NCBI GenBank assembly: GCA_948146395.1
Contig: OX411554.1
Location: forward strand, 43,289,869 to 43,353,868
Length of the DNA stretch: 64,000 nt
Reading direction: 5' to 3'
From: Fragum whitleyi
Lineage: Eukaryota; Mollusca; Bivalvia; Cardiida; Cardiidae
Below the pieces are notes generated by a model. That model did no database searches and was not told where the DNA came from. It saw nothing but the letters and a program-made list of their open reading frames with translations. Made by a program: the position numbers and the translations under genes. Positions 54,074 through 64,000 of the stretch are shown in pieces (position 1 is the stretch's first letter; each line of letters begins with the position of its first letter).

Positions 54074-54665
54074 TAATGAAACGGTTCACAGTCAACTCGG
54101 CCCATGAATAACTCGGCCTGTGAATAACTCGGCCCGTTAACCCGGCCCGTCAACTCGGTCTGTTTATGTATTATGCATGACGATGCAATGTAAATATTTT
54201 GGATACCTTATGTGCTTTTTTGATAATTTATAAATATTAATTAATAAATAATCACTCGTTAAAAGGGTTTTTAATAATAATAATCTTATTTTACTATTAT
54301 TTGGCATTTGTGTAAATATAAGATAAAAAAGATATAATAAATTACATAATTCACCATTTATTCAAATTTATTTTTCAAATTATTTTTTTCTAACTCAAAA
54401 GAAGATGACAAGTTATAGGCCTATGCGTATTAAATATGAAGATCGTAGATTTTAGTCATCATTTGTGAACTCGCACCTCCTTTAAGTACACTTCACACAT
54501 TCAATCGGATTAACGATCTGATAAGTGTGCTTAAATATCCGTTTACTAGGCTACACATTTTATAAATTATATACAGGCCGAGTTGACGGGCCGAGTTATA
54601 CACAGGCCGAGTTTTACGCGGGCCGAGTTTTAAACAGGCCGAGTTGACAGGACACCTAATGAAAC
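54074..54665. mobile_element. 574-bp inverted-repeat element with 9-bp target duplication
   Basis: TAATGAAAC at 54074-54082 and 54657-54665 flank the element. Termini GGTTCACAGTCAACTCGGCC and the complement of GGCCGAGTTGACAGGACACC match at 16 of 20. Inside each end are tandem ACTCGGCC units (ACTCGGCCTGTGAATA and similar). A 9-bp duplication suggests a Mutator-like transposase; 8 bp (hAT) cannot be excluded. Confidence 0.82.
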
Positions 54666-54901
54666 AGCTTCGAACATTGATTAAAACACAATTTAGTATT
54701 AATTTGTTTTTCACAATTCAAAAGCTCGTAGTTGACAGTGATCAAGTTATAATATTTTGTGCAGTAAAACGTTGCATAAGGTATCATCAACAATAAACAG
54801 TGTTCAAGCATTGTCACCTTGAATTTTTATACATAAACTACTTTTAATACGTTTTGTTTCTTCGATCATGTTTTTCAAAAGTATTCTTTGATGCTATTTT
54901 C

Positions 54902-55651
54902 TTACTTAACCGAGAATTTCTTTTCAGCGATACCTTTAAGACTTTTTCTGGAGACCTTGCCTGTAGACTCTTCAGGAAACTTATCCAGGATCAAGTAGTA
55001 TTTTGGTAGTACTGTGAACAGCTTTTGTTCATCATTGTGCTTTTCTTCCATGAAACGAAATAGTTCTGCTTCTGTGACGACACATCCGGTCTTTAGCACG
55101 ACGCATGCGCAGATAACTTGATACATGACCACATCCGGAACTGGAACCATAATGGCGGATTCTACGTCTGGGTGCGATTTTAAGACTGTTTCCAAAATGA
55201 CAGGCGTTACATTCATTCCTCCAGAAATAATGATATCTGATTTCCTTCCCTCGACAAATAAGTATCCTTCAGAGTTCAAACGCCCATAATCGTCCGTTTT
55301 GTACCAACCGTCGCCGGTTTTAACCTTCGATGTTTTTGCCGGATCATTGAAATACCCTTGAAAGATCCAACCACATCTTATATAAATCTCTCCTCTCTCA
55401 CCGACCGGTACCGCTGTACCGGTGTCATCAGCGATTTTAACCTCAACGCCTTGTTCGGGTAAGCCACTCGAGTAATCTACAAATTGTTCTGGATTTGTGA
55501 CATCTAACTTTGATACCAGTAATATCTCCGTAGCGCCATAAATGACACACATTCGTTGGCATGCTTTACCAAGACAACTTGTTATTGACCTTGTGATTGG
55601 CTGTCCTCCAGTTATAATAGTCTTTAATGGCCAGTTATTGGGAAGGTCTTT
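54902..55651 (-). CDS. Acyl-CoA synthetase coding exon 2 (residues 317-565)
   Basis: Acceptor CATTTACAG|AAAGAC. It begins KDLPNNWPLKTIITGG and carries motifs A5 to A10, ending KKFSVK, TAA. The first 33 codons precede the first Met of this exon and continue exon 1. Confidence 0.94.
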   Translation of the reverse strand, partial: KDLPNNWPLKTIITGGQPITRSITSCLGKACQRMCVIYGATEILLVSKLDVTNPEQFVDYSSGLPEQGVEVKIADDTGTAVPVGERGEIYIRCGWIFQGYFNDPAKTSKVKTGDGWYKTDDYGRLNSEGYLFVEGRKSDIIISGGMNVTPVILETVLKSHPDVESAIMVPVPDVVMYQVICACVVLKTGCVVTEAELFRFMEEKHNDEQKLFTVLPKYYLILDKFPEESTGKVSRKSLKGIAEKKFSVK

Positions 55652-57090
55652 CTGTAAATGAAGTAAAAATAAAAGTGAATATATGTATCACTTGTTTATA
55701 TCTTTCGGTATTTTGTCTCTTAACGTCGCCTAAAAATGGTCGTCTTAAATTGTGAGCACACTTCGCTTTGAGTATCAAGATTTTTTAGCACTAAAAGAAG
55801 TGCTAATAGCCAAAGTTTGAAGTCTACAGTGCTTCGGCATTCTTAATATGATCTTATGACCTGGTTTCACTTTCGATTTCATCGTCACGGGAAAGTTCCG
55901 AGTTTCGCTACATAACGAATTTTCGACGTCGCCATTGTAAGGCAGCTTTGAAATTTGGGACGTTTTACGTTGCGTCATTGTCTCCCGCTAGCAATCGAAA
56001 AAGAGTGAAAATTATTATACCGCCCGAGAATTCCGAGGTCGGAGCGTCCGATTTAGGCAGCCACTAACCATTTATGGCATATTTTGTCTTAAACAGCGAA
56101 ATCTTAAACCAGGGAAAAACATGAATGCGTACAAATACTTACGTGGCGTTTTGTGATTTCGTTGATCATTGGTGGTAACATGATTGTTTTATCACAGCCT
56201 TCACTCTTTATCACATCTATCATAAAGGAAAGCTTGTTTTCTGGCGGTGGACACATTCCCGAAATCGTTACTCTTCGTTGTCCAAAGATCAACCCGAACG
56301 GAAAGCCCCCTAGCCACCCAAAAGGTCGATCATTGAATTCTACTCCACCTGAAAAGATCGAGTTTTCATCATTGATCGTTTTACCGTACGTCAGAATAGT
56401 TGTTTGCGTATGAGCAGCTAGTTTGGGTACACCTGTACTGCCAGATGTTTGAAACAAAATGGCGACGTCGTTTGGATTTGTTGGTGGAAGATCAATTTCA
56501 AACTTTTCCTCTAGTAAGCTTGAAATTGTCTTTACATCATTTCTATCAGTCGGTTTTGAGATAAATACCAGGTGGCGCAGATATTGAAGTTTTGAGCTTG
56601 ATGCACTTCCGTCGCTTTTAATATCATCAAACAACTTCTGGCATATTCTCCAGTTGCTTTCCTTGAGACCGGGATCCAGTACGAGCAATGCGCATGTCTG
56701 AAGTTTCTCCATTGTGGCAATGACGTCACTTCCGTCTACATACGTAAAAACGATCGTGGTCACCGTAAGTCCAGCGAAAACCGCTCCGAAAACAACAAAC
56801 AGCCATTCCGGGCATGGTCTTGTACAAATTGCGATCACCTCGCCCGGTTTGATCCCCATTTTAAAGTAGGCTTTCGCCATTTGACAACTTCTTTCGTAGA
56901 ACTGTTGCCAGGATACAGCAAATCTTGGTTCCGTCGTCGACCGGAAAACAACGGCATCTTGTTTCGGGTGTTTCTTTGTCCAGAAGCGAATACAGTCCTG
57001 GATTGTTTTAGGATTAGATCCATATACTTCGTTTCGCATCGGATTGGTGTTAACGACTCTCGTGAAACTCCCCGTTAGTTGACCCTCCAT
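54902..57090 (-). CDS. Acyl-CoA synthetase, AMP-binding family, ACSF2-like (gene span)
   Basis: Two coding exons (57090-56143 and 55651-54902) join in phase 0 to 565 aa. The family activates a carboxylic acid with ATP to an acyl-AMP, then forms acyl-CoA. Motifs in order: phosphate-binding TSGSTGVPK (215-223); ITGGQPI (329-335); adenine-pocket YGATE (354-358); YKTDDYG with Asp436; hinge GRKSDIIISGGMNVTP (451-466); and near the C-terminus STGKVSRKSL with the candidate catalytic Lys548. The start MEGQ has a strong context (GCCATGG); the upstream in-frame ATG at 57120 is weaker. Length and motifs suit the medium-chain or ACSF2-like group. There is no clear mitochondrial presequence and no C-terminal SKL (it ends FSVK), so location is unknown. 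It is convergent with PEX14. Confidence 0.94.
56143..57090 (-). CDS. Acyl-CoA synthetase coding exon 1 (residues 1-316)
   Basis: MEGQLTGSFTRVVN to LPPMINEITKRH, donor CGCCAC|GTAAGT in phase 0. It contains the ATP-binding loop. The frame continues 10 codons upstream to another ATG and 12 codons past the donor, neither likely translated. Confidence 0.94.
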
Positions 57091-57464
57091 GGCGAAAAGT
57101 TGAATATGAATTGAATACATACGTGACGAATTATGATATTAAAATCGTTATTTACTCTGCGTCTCATATTGTAACCCTCAATCATGCATATTGCGAACAA
57201 AACCCTTTTATTACCAACCATAGAATGGGATGTCTTGATAAAATAGCCTGTGCATTGCATTCCACCAATTCAAGTGTGCGTGAAGCAAAGACATTGAGAG
57301 TCTTGATATTATGACAATACAAGCAGAATACTCGCATACCACACGAAGAGAGATATTTTAAAGACCTTATTTATCTACAGAGTGCAGACAGTGTGGCTGC
57401 ACAGGCTGGCCAGAGGCTTTGCTATACCCTCATACGAAATGGGTTGAAATGTCATACCAAGGCC
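57091..57464 (-). other. 5' flank of the acyl-CoA synthetase
   Basis: No recognisable TATA or initiator was seen. 5'UTR extent is unknown. Confidence 0.35.
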
Positions 57465-57601
57465 CAGCCCTGTGTTCAGGATGTAAAAGCGCTTTGCAAG
57501 CGCTTCGAGATGATACCCCGCTTTGCACGTGCACATACGTGCAAAGCGAGGTATCATTTCGAAAGTGCTTCGCTAACGTTTTCACCCTGAACGCAGGGCT
57601 G
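57465..57601. mobile_element. Palindromic MITE, near-perfect copy
   Basis: CAGCCCTGTGTTCAGG and CCTGAACGCAGGGCTG are the ends; centre TTTGCACGTGCACATACGTGCAAAG. It can fold along its whole 137 bases. Frames crossing it on both strands are artefacts of the palindrome. Confidence 0.85.
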
Positions 57602-57769
57602 ATGATACGTTTACGATCTAGGTTCTTATGATTGATCAATAAGCATACAATAGCTAACTTTACAACAGACCTTACTGTTGTCGCGATAATAATCTTCAAA
57701 GATTTTTTCCATAGGCACTTGGATGCGGGATTTAATAATAACTTACCAATATCACTAGTCTGTAATAAG

Positions 57770-57934
57770 TAATACACAGGGTACTGCAGTCGCCATTTTC
57801 TAAGGAAACGGATGTTTTTACAAGCAATTTGGTACTCGATTCTCACGAGTAAACACTTCCTGTGACGGAAGCCAAAGATGCTTGTAAAAACATCCGTTCT
57901 CTTATACATGGCGACTGCACTACCTTGTGTATTA
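57770..57934. mobile_element. Inverted-repeat MITE (TAATACACAGG ends)
   Basis: TAATACACAGGGTACTGCAGTCGCCA against TGGCGACTGCACTACCTTGTGTATTA; inner AACGGATGTTTTTACAAGCA against its complement. Confidence 0.78.
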
Positions 57935-58555
57935 TTCATTATAGTGATATATGAAATTTCTTATAAAATCCTGAAACCAAATACCTGTGAGTTTTTCAAC
58001 TATATGTGGGCAGGATAATAGTAAACTACTTGGGAGGAACAGCTTGAGACTCGGACAGCCTATGTGTTTTGTTTTGCGGCTATATAACTTGTACTGTTGA
58101 TAATGAATTTAAACCAATCGAAGTGATTTTTAGCCTAGTTAAGAGAAACACATCTGAGAGAACGTAAGAGCGAGGTGGTGTGTAATCTAGCACTTGGTAC
58201 AAAATTAAATAACATTGTAGCCTTGGAACTGTTTAACTAATCATCATCTTACGATCATTTTTTGCGTTAGTCAAAAATTAAAGTTGCTTCTACAAAAGTA
58301 ACTAAATATTGTATTCTTCCATGCACCATCTAATTGGAATCGTCTTTTAAAGACGATTCCAGTGAGACTTTGCAAGGCATAATCTAACAATGGATGAAAA
58401 CACACGGGGAGGATTCTTGATTTTTACTTACGATCAATTTTATCTTTAGAACTTTGGTTAAACGGGCCCCTATGCCTTAGCGAACTTTCTGTCCAATTAC
58501 AGAACTCGCTAAAATCTTCAATTACCCAGTTACGAGCTCATAGCCTTTACTAATA
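57935..58555. other. Intergenic DNA with a TTGGAATCGTC hairpin
   Basis: TAATTGGAATCGTCTTTTAAAGACGATTCCAGT (58330-58362) belongs to the hairpin family at 44787 and 45064. No gene was seen. Confidence 0.45.
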
Positions 58556-58837
58556 GACCGTATCGAGAGATCGGGGGCATATTGTCTTACTCATGTCCGT
58601 CTGTCTGTCCGTCCGTCTGTCTGTCCGTCCGTCTGTCCGAAAACTTAACCTTGCCAATATCTTCAAGCCTATTCAAGATACAAAGTTAATATTTGGCATG
58701 ATGATAGATCTCGATGATATACATCCGCTGGTACCAAAGTCAAGGTCATGTGACAAGGTCAAGGTCATCTTTCAAGGTCAAACTTTGAAAACAATGCCGT
58801 TACGTGGGCATTCGTGTTTCACAAACACGTCTTGTTT
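58556..58837 (-). mobile_element. TATGCCCC-type pearl-like element, start truncated
   Basis: GACCGTATCGAGAGATCGGGGGCATATTG, GTCTGTCTGTCCGTCC repeats, AAGGTCATGTGACAAGGTCAAGG, end TTTCACAAACACGTCTTGTTT. Confidence 0.68.
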
Positions 58838-59261
58838 AGTCTTGGAAATACTCGTAGCAACCGCATTTCATGTTTAGCGACGAAAAGGTCGTATATTAAG
58901 ATATGCCTTTTCGATTGCTCACATTCGTTCTGCATCCTGAAACATTTGTTCTGTATCCTGAATAGATTAACCAGTGAAAAAAAACAACAATTTTTACAAA
59001 AAAAAAAAGAAAATCAGAAAGCCACACGGCTCAAGGTCAAATGTTAAGATTAGGATTGTCCGGAGCATATCTCCTCATTTATGCATAATATGCGTGCTCA
59101 GCACCAGTTGTTCTCTCGATGAAAGATTAACGTGCTCTGAATCTTATTAAAGATGATCAGTATAGGTGAATTATTTATTGAAGAGTCTCTTTAATGGAAA
59201 TCATATTTTAACATTACTGCGCTTGAACGTCGAATTTGACCTTATAGCTCCGCAATTTAGG

Positions 59262-59345
59262 GTGAGAGATCAAAGGTCAATATTGTCTATACAGGTATAG
59301 ACAATATTGACCTTCGGTCACTCACTTAAACTTGTGGATCTACAC
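59262..59345. mobile_element. Short palindromic MITE
   Basis: Perfect centre GGTCAATATTGTCTATACAGGTATAGACAATATTGACC; relative of 20731-20832. Confidence 0.75.
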
Positions 59346-59484
59346 ACTATCTCAACAGACCGAGAAGAACAACAAGGTTTGTGATTATTCATGCATTCTT
59401 AGCTGAACCCCCTATTGTAGGCATTGCCTGCTTTGCGTTCAAAAATGAATGTTTTAAAAACTTATAACCGGTTTGCACGTTGAC

Positions 59485-59755
59485 TTAGTCTGGCTCATTG
59501 GCTGAGTGGTTAGCGCGATCGACTCGTAACCTGGTGGTTGCGGGTTCGAGCCCTACCGGAGGCGGGTAGTGTATTTGGGCAGGACACTTTACAGACAGGG
59601 CCCCAGTCCACCCAGCTGTAAAAGTGGGTAGCAGTGGTTAGAAAACATTGCCACTCTCTCTATGTGCAGGATAAGATCTGGAATGAGTTAGGACCACGAT
59701 GGAAATAAGAGTCATTCGACCCTTTCTCGTGTTATACTCGAGTTAAAAAAAAAAG
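59485..59755 (+). mobile_element. tRNA-derived SINE, full-length type
   Basis: A box TGGCTGAGTGG (59499-59509) and B box GGTTCGAGCCC (59543-59553) are intact. A central domain with GGGCAGGACACTTTACAGACA and CAGTCCACCCAGCTGTAAAA follows, a sequence widely shared by invertebrate SINEs, then an A-rich end at 59744-59752. The head is tRNA-like but lacks a good acceptor stem, so it is not a working tRNA gene. Confidence 0.8.
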
Positions 59756-59823
59756 ATTTACGTAGGCCTACAAAGCGTGGGACAATGTGTTAAACTCTTG
59801 TCAGCCTTTAGGCATTCTGAAAT

Positions 59824-59960
59824 CAGCCCTGTATTCAGGATGTAAAAACGTTTCGCGAGCGCTTTGAGGTGATACCCCGCTTTGCACGTGCACATACGTG
59901 CAAAGAGAGGTATCATTTCGAAAACGCTTCGCTAACGCTATCATCCTGAATGCAGGGCTG
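59824..59960. mobile_element. Palindromic MITE, second near-perfect copy
   Basis: CAGCCCTGTATTCAGGATG and CATCCTGAATGCAGGGCTG; centre CTTTGCACGTGCACATACGTGCAAAG. Same length as 57465-57601, 2.4 kb away. Confidence 0.85.
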
Positions 59961-60679
59961 GGCTACTGTTAAAGTATGTACGTAAAGTAGCACACTTTTT
60001 TATGCGGTACAAATCTCTGCTGACTAAATCAATTCACGTCTACATATTTCGGTGACTTTAAGTTGGGATCCATCATTTTCAGTAATTTCGTTCAGACATT
60101 TCCATGTTTCCGTGGATAAACGGCTAAAAATTCGTAACTACAGCTAGAAACATAGATTAGTAAGATCGAGTTCTGTTCACGTAACAGAGAATCAAATGTT
60201 AATTTCCTAACATCTTTCGATAATTCCATGGTTTCTTCTTGGAAATGTTGACAGTAACAAAGACGCAATAATTTGATTCTGAAGACGTGCAGTTCACGGA
60301 ACAAGGTCATCATGATGGGGATCTAACTGGGCCCCTTTGCGTATATGAGTATTTTAAGTATTTTAAATGGACATGATATGTCATTGGATAAGATTTTTGT
60401 GTTACTGTAAAATTCGATATTGTAAGAGATGTGTAAAAAAGAAAAAGGGGGAAATAACAAATTCGACCGCGACTGAACCATCCCAGCTAATTTACGCACA
60501 TTTTGGTATTCCAAAAATTGTTATTTTTTATTATTCGAGCATGCTTCCGAAGGATATATTTTGAAATATAGTTCTACTGTTATAACAGAAAGGCTGTTAC
60601 ACTATTCTGCCGTATTGAGTATAACACCAAAACGCACTAATTTTTTAAAAAATCTATAGAAAATTGTTTCATTGGAAAC
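59961..60679. other. Intergenic DNA
   Basis: No gene or repeat was recognised. Frames are short and AT-rich. Confidence 0.4.
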
Positions 60680-61265
60680 ATAAGGGCCTATTGAAAATTC
60701 AGTATAGGTCGACGGAAATGGAGCGAGTTTTGAAAGAAATTTTTGGGAAATAATCCAATATCGCTTATTTCGCCCAGTTTAAAAAAATCTATGTAATTTC
60801 CGATTTGAGCCAACGTATCATTCAGATGCTTTACAATACACACCTGCCAAAATTGTGGAATAGTTTGATCGCTTGTAAAGAGATCCTGATCGTTTTGAAC
60901 GATTTCAAATTGATTTTTTACGATTTTGTAGCGTTTTTTGAGTGATTTAAATGAGAATTTAAAATGAATGAATGGAGCGCTGAGGGAGCGATTGTGATCT
61001 CTTTCGGTGAGATGAGAGTCCATTTCACGGTTGAATCATCGGGTCCAAGGTTATAAAACTTTTCCCATTCTCAATTCAAAATTTTCTCAAATTTCAATTT
61101 GAGATTTAAGCCGTAATTCTAATTTTAATACTCATTTTTAATGTATTAACATAAAAGATAATATTGCTAAGTTGTTATATATAACAACTTATTAACGTTA
61201 TCTTTTATTTTCATACATTTATTTAAATTTAAATTTTGAGAAAATTCTCAGTTGAGCCTGAGAAA
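60680..61265. repeat. GAGCG-type repeat followed by a palindromic MITE
   Basis: 60680-61040 contains GAATGAATGGAGCGCTGAGG and CATTTCACGG; the 111-codon - strand frame there is repeat-derived. 61043-61265: AAGGTTATAAAACTTTTCCCATTCTCAATTC against GAGAAAATTCTCAGTTGAGCCTGAG, related to 46622-46872. Confidence 0.55.
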
Positions 61266-61454
61266 CCTTTCATTACCTCGGGCACTGAACGATTATCAAA
61301 CGATTATCATTAGAGACAAATGTCGGATTTGTTTGTTCGTTTTTTTGGTTTGTTTGTTAAACTTGGCTTTATGCCACTTTCAACAATATTTCAGTTATAC
61401 CGCGGCAGCTGGAGAAGCTGGCAATAGATTCCTGGTATTTTTGTCATACTCAAA

Positions 61455-61735
61455 GTTTAGCGTATTTCCATCACATCCTTTCCTAGCTTCCAGCTGCTTT
61501 CACACATAGGCCTATGATTATCAACCAATGGTGGTCAAATAGTCGAAAAGTATGAGTCGGAGATCGAACCCAGGACCTCTGGTTTGACTGTCCGACGCGC
61601 TACCAACTTTGCTATAACGACGGCTTGGACAAGTGTCAGAAATGGTATCATAGCGTGCGGTCGCAAGGGATTGAACTAATGGCACTAGAGTTGGGACCGT
61701 GAAGCCACTGCAAAGCCATCTTCGTTTCCTCATTA
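61455..61735 (-). mobile_element. tRNA-derived SINE, reverse
   Basis: On the - strand GTTGGTAGCGCGTCGGACAG and GGTCCTGGGTTCGATCTCCG form the tRNA-like head with B box; the downstream text AGCTGGAAGCTAGGAAAGGATG recurs at 17618, 19470 and 26513. Confidence 0.65.
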
Positions 61736-63660
61736 AGGTATCTTTAGATTCTTATTAAGCAGCTTAAAAGTTTTAATATATATATAAAAAAAACGCTTCA
61801 TTTAAAAATCCTAATGAGATTCTTAAGAATCTTAAGTGTCAGAAACGCACCTAAGGTCACACGCATTCGGAACATCGCTCGAGCTTTTCCGTAAACTCGA
61901 AAGTACCTCGGGCGTTAGTGTAGTAATTTTGGATCATTTGATCGGTAATTCGGCTTCTTGTGGTAGCCTACGTCGGCCAATACTCTTGAAGTAAAAACAC
62001 ATTTCTTTTATGCTAAATATGCATAACGTTAAATACGCATATGCGTAAAAGTTACTTTTTATGTTGCCGCATCGAAAGATTGTAGCATATTATTTTGCCA
62101 ACATCTGTCTGTCTGTTTGTCTTCAAAACCCTTACTTCTTTAACATGAAACAATAAGGAAAGGTAGTTAACAAAGTTCAATGTCAAAATTTTGAACCCTT
62201 TTCCCAAAACCTGCGAAGTAAATAATTTCTTACAACTTCTATCCTTTTAAAGCTAGAGTTCTTATACTTGGTATGTTGCTAACTAAAAGCAACAAACAAC
62301 CTGGAATGGACATTTCACTAGGTTCGTGGTAAAAACTCTAACCCAAAACTTAACAAAAAGGTTACAGTTTAAGTTAAATCCTATCCGCCTGCGTGTAATA
62401 GACGCCATGATAGAAGTGTAATCGTTATCCCCGAAACTTAACCTGTCAAATTAATTTTCCAAGTTACAGTCATGTTCGATATAAATAATTTTTTATCAAG
62501 GTCTATCTCAGTTATAATCACAGTTTCATATCTTGTAATAGCTAAATAAAGCAGTTATTCATTTTACCCCACGTTTTTTCTTACAATTTCGCTGTGAAAA
62601 AAGAAAATCAAACAAGTAAATATGAAATAAGAATGAATATATATAAACAAACAGCTATATAACTGAAAAAGAAAGGGGAGAAAAATATGGGCGATATAAT
62701 CGCTATAACAGAAGACAGAGCATGTCTCATTTACAGCAATTACGGCACCCAACAATCCGAAAAATATATTGAGAAACCTTGGTTAGCACTGTTGGGGTTC
62801 GTTTCCTTGGAGACGTTGGGAGACTATTACTACTTAAATAGGCACGATAGGCGATCCATCAGTTGCTCGGTGTGCCCCCCTCCACAAGGACTTTATGCAT
62901 GTGTATCCGTTTGTTCATACTAATAACGATAGGAGTTTTGTTTGACCCATTTTCTCGCATTGGAGTTTCACTACTATTTTCTTATCACCATTTTTGTTCT
63001 ATTTTGGTATTTAAAAAAGCTTTTAAAGAAATTTTGTAGTTCCCGCATGCATTGGAAAAACTATGACATAGAGAGTAAGAACTTCCGGTCATATTACTTT
63101 ACAATGCTGTTTCCTCATCGTAACAGCATCCAAAGCATAGCACCTAGAGCTTTTAAAATCGATGTTTTAACCTTACAATAGCACAAGGTATAACGTGCCA
63201 CGGTGACACCAGAAGGTTCGTGGACACCTGGTCGATTTTTTTCGATACGGAACTAATGGTGGAGTAAGTTTTTTACTGATTTGTAAACCAAAACGATCAT
63301 TATCATTTCAATTTTTAATACCACTGTCGAGGTAAATGATTCTTCTTTTGGGAAATAAACGTAGAAGGTTACAACTAAGCGAATTGAGCGAGTTTTAGCC
63401 GTAGGAGTGAGTTGCTTTGCTTTTTTTAGGTTTGTCACTAACTTTTTGCCAAACAAACAAATTATTCTTCATTTATTGCATTTGTATAAGAGCATTTATG
63501 TATCCTCTACACGCATACCAAATTTCTCAGCGAAAGATCCACGTAAAGCGAAGATAATCGTACATTTATAGGCCTGGGTAGAGGAAAGTATTATAACAAG
63601 ACACCCTGTGAATTTTTAGCGATTGGAAATGGACACCACAGTTAAGAGAAGTTGTGATAG
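61736..63660. other. Intergenic DNA, one truncated TATG-type repeat
   Basis: 62059-62140 (TTTTATGTTGCCGCATCGAAAG, CTGTCTGTCTG) is the start of a pearl-like element. The frames at 62687-62923 and 62942-63181 have no recognised family. Confidence 0.4.
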
Positions 63661-63673
63661 CTGTGACACCTAC

Positions 63674-63688
63674 CTTTAAATCATCCAT
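63674..63688 (-). CDS. Speculative first coding exon (MDDLK) with upstream X-box-like motif
   Basis: On the - strand GGAAATGGATGATTTAAAG|GTAGGT combines a good start context with a good donor, and GTTGCCTAGAAAC (about 63759-63771) upstream resembles an RFX X-box with a one-base spacer. No second exon was found in the window, so this may be chance. Confidence 0.2.
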
Positions 63689-64000
63689 TTCCCTCCCTAA
63701 TCGCTCAAGTATTGACAGTTTTTATAGCGAGCACCGCAAGCGCTTTCCAAAAATAACCCGGTTTCTAGGCAACAAAAGCGACCCAAAGCTTAATCCAAGA
63801 AAACACATTTAGATTTATAAAATGAAGTAAAAAAAATGTTATTCATCCACCCCGCCCTCCAGATTGTCAAATATCCGAATTAAACGAAAATTACGAGATT
63901 TTCGAAAAAGAACGATAATGGGCAAGCTATGCGTTTGCTAGTCACATTGTGACGCTGCTGGCAAATTATTTCAAGCGCCCCAAGCAAGCATACCGTTCAG

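Noticed and set aside
56153..56413. 86-codon + strand frame
   Set aside because: Antisense shadow of the acyl-CoA synthetase exon 1.
57430..57939. 169-codon open frame on the - strand
   Set aside because: It runs through two palindromic MITEs (57465-57601, 57770-57934); mirrored frames appear on the other strand, as expected from inverted repeats.
59491..59570. tRNA gene candidate
   Set aside because: A and B boxes are good, but a paired acceptor stem is missing and SINE body and A-rich tail follow; called a SINE.
60688..61023. 111-codon - strand frame (FIHFKFSFKSLKK)
   Set aside because: The same text (FIHSKHSFKS) is encoded at 17756-17953, in the GAGCG repeat family.
62687..63181. Two + strand frames near the right edge
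   Set aside because: Short, no splice-site support and no recognised family; left as intergenic.
1..64000. CRISPR-like or prokaryotic operon structure
   Set aside because: The direct repeats found are tandem minisatellites or transposon cores without unique spacers, and genes are spliced; the DNA is animal nuclear.

Overview
The window is animal nuclear DNA: AT-rich, intron-containing genes with GT/AG junctions and very dense short repeats. The repeats point to a mollusc, most likely a bivalve: 'pearl'-like elements with a hairpin end, tandem internal units and an AACAAGA-type opposite end; tRNA-derived SINEs ending in a 'GGCGTTAAACCCCATTCAATCAATCAAT' style tail; TTAA-flanked MITEs. The species cannot be named from the sequence. 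No functional tRNA, rRNA, CRISPR or bacterial feature was seen. || Four conserved protein genes can be assembled exon by exon, with reading phase preserved at every junction. (1) A neuronal calcium sensor of the hippocalcin/neurocalcin type, + strand, 14186-16136, 2 coding exons, 191 aa. (2) A DFFA/ICAD-like gene, - strand, 28012 to 21262, 4 coding exons, 197 aa, with an N-terminal CIDE-N domain and an ICAD-like middle domain but no C-terminal DFF-C domain. (3) PEX14, the peroxisomal docking protein, + strand, 30335-53074, 8 coding exons, 374 aa, complete. (4) An acyl-CoA synthetase of the AMP-binding family, - strand, 57090 to 54902, 2 coding exons, 565 aa. A fifth, intronless 251-codon frame at 8294-9049 (-) is unrecognised. 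|| Layout: 1-8.3 kb is repeats only; 8.3-9.05 kb is the orphan frame; 9.05-14.1 kb is repeats; 14.2-16.1 kb is the calcium sensor; 16.1-21.2 kb is intergenic; 21.3-28.0 kb is the DFFA-like gene; 28.0-30.3 kb is a divergent intergenic region filled mostly by one 1.23 kb inverted-repeat element; 30.3-53.1 kb is PEX14, whose introns are largely transposon-derived; 54.9-57.1 kb is the convergent acyl-CoA synthetase; 57.1-64 kb is repeats with one speculative first exon near 63.68 kb. || DFFA and PEX14 stand head to head, the same arrangement as the human DFFA-PEX14 pair on 1p36, so this looks like an ancient conserved linkage. No single pathway joins the genes: apoptotic nuclease control, peroxisome import, fatty-acid activation and calcium signalling are separate jobs. 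The most interesting non-coding material is: decayed tandem copies of the EF-hand-3 exon end inside the calcium-sensor intron; filled and empty site pairs that prove recent TTAA/TTAT MITE insertions; a precise no-duplication insertion of one pearl-like element into another; end-to-end pearl-like junctions; and transposon ends lying right against splice sites of DFFA and PEX14.
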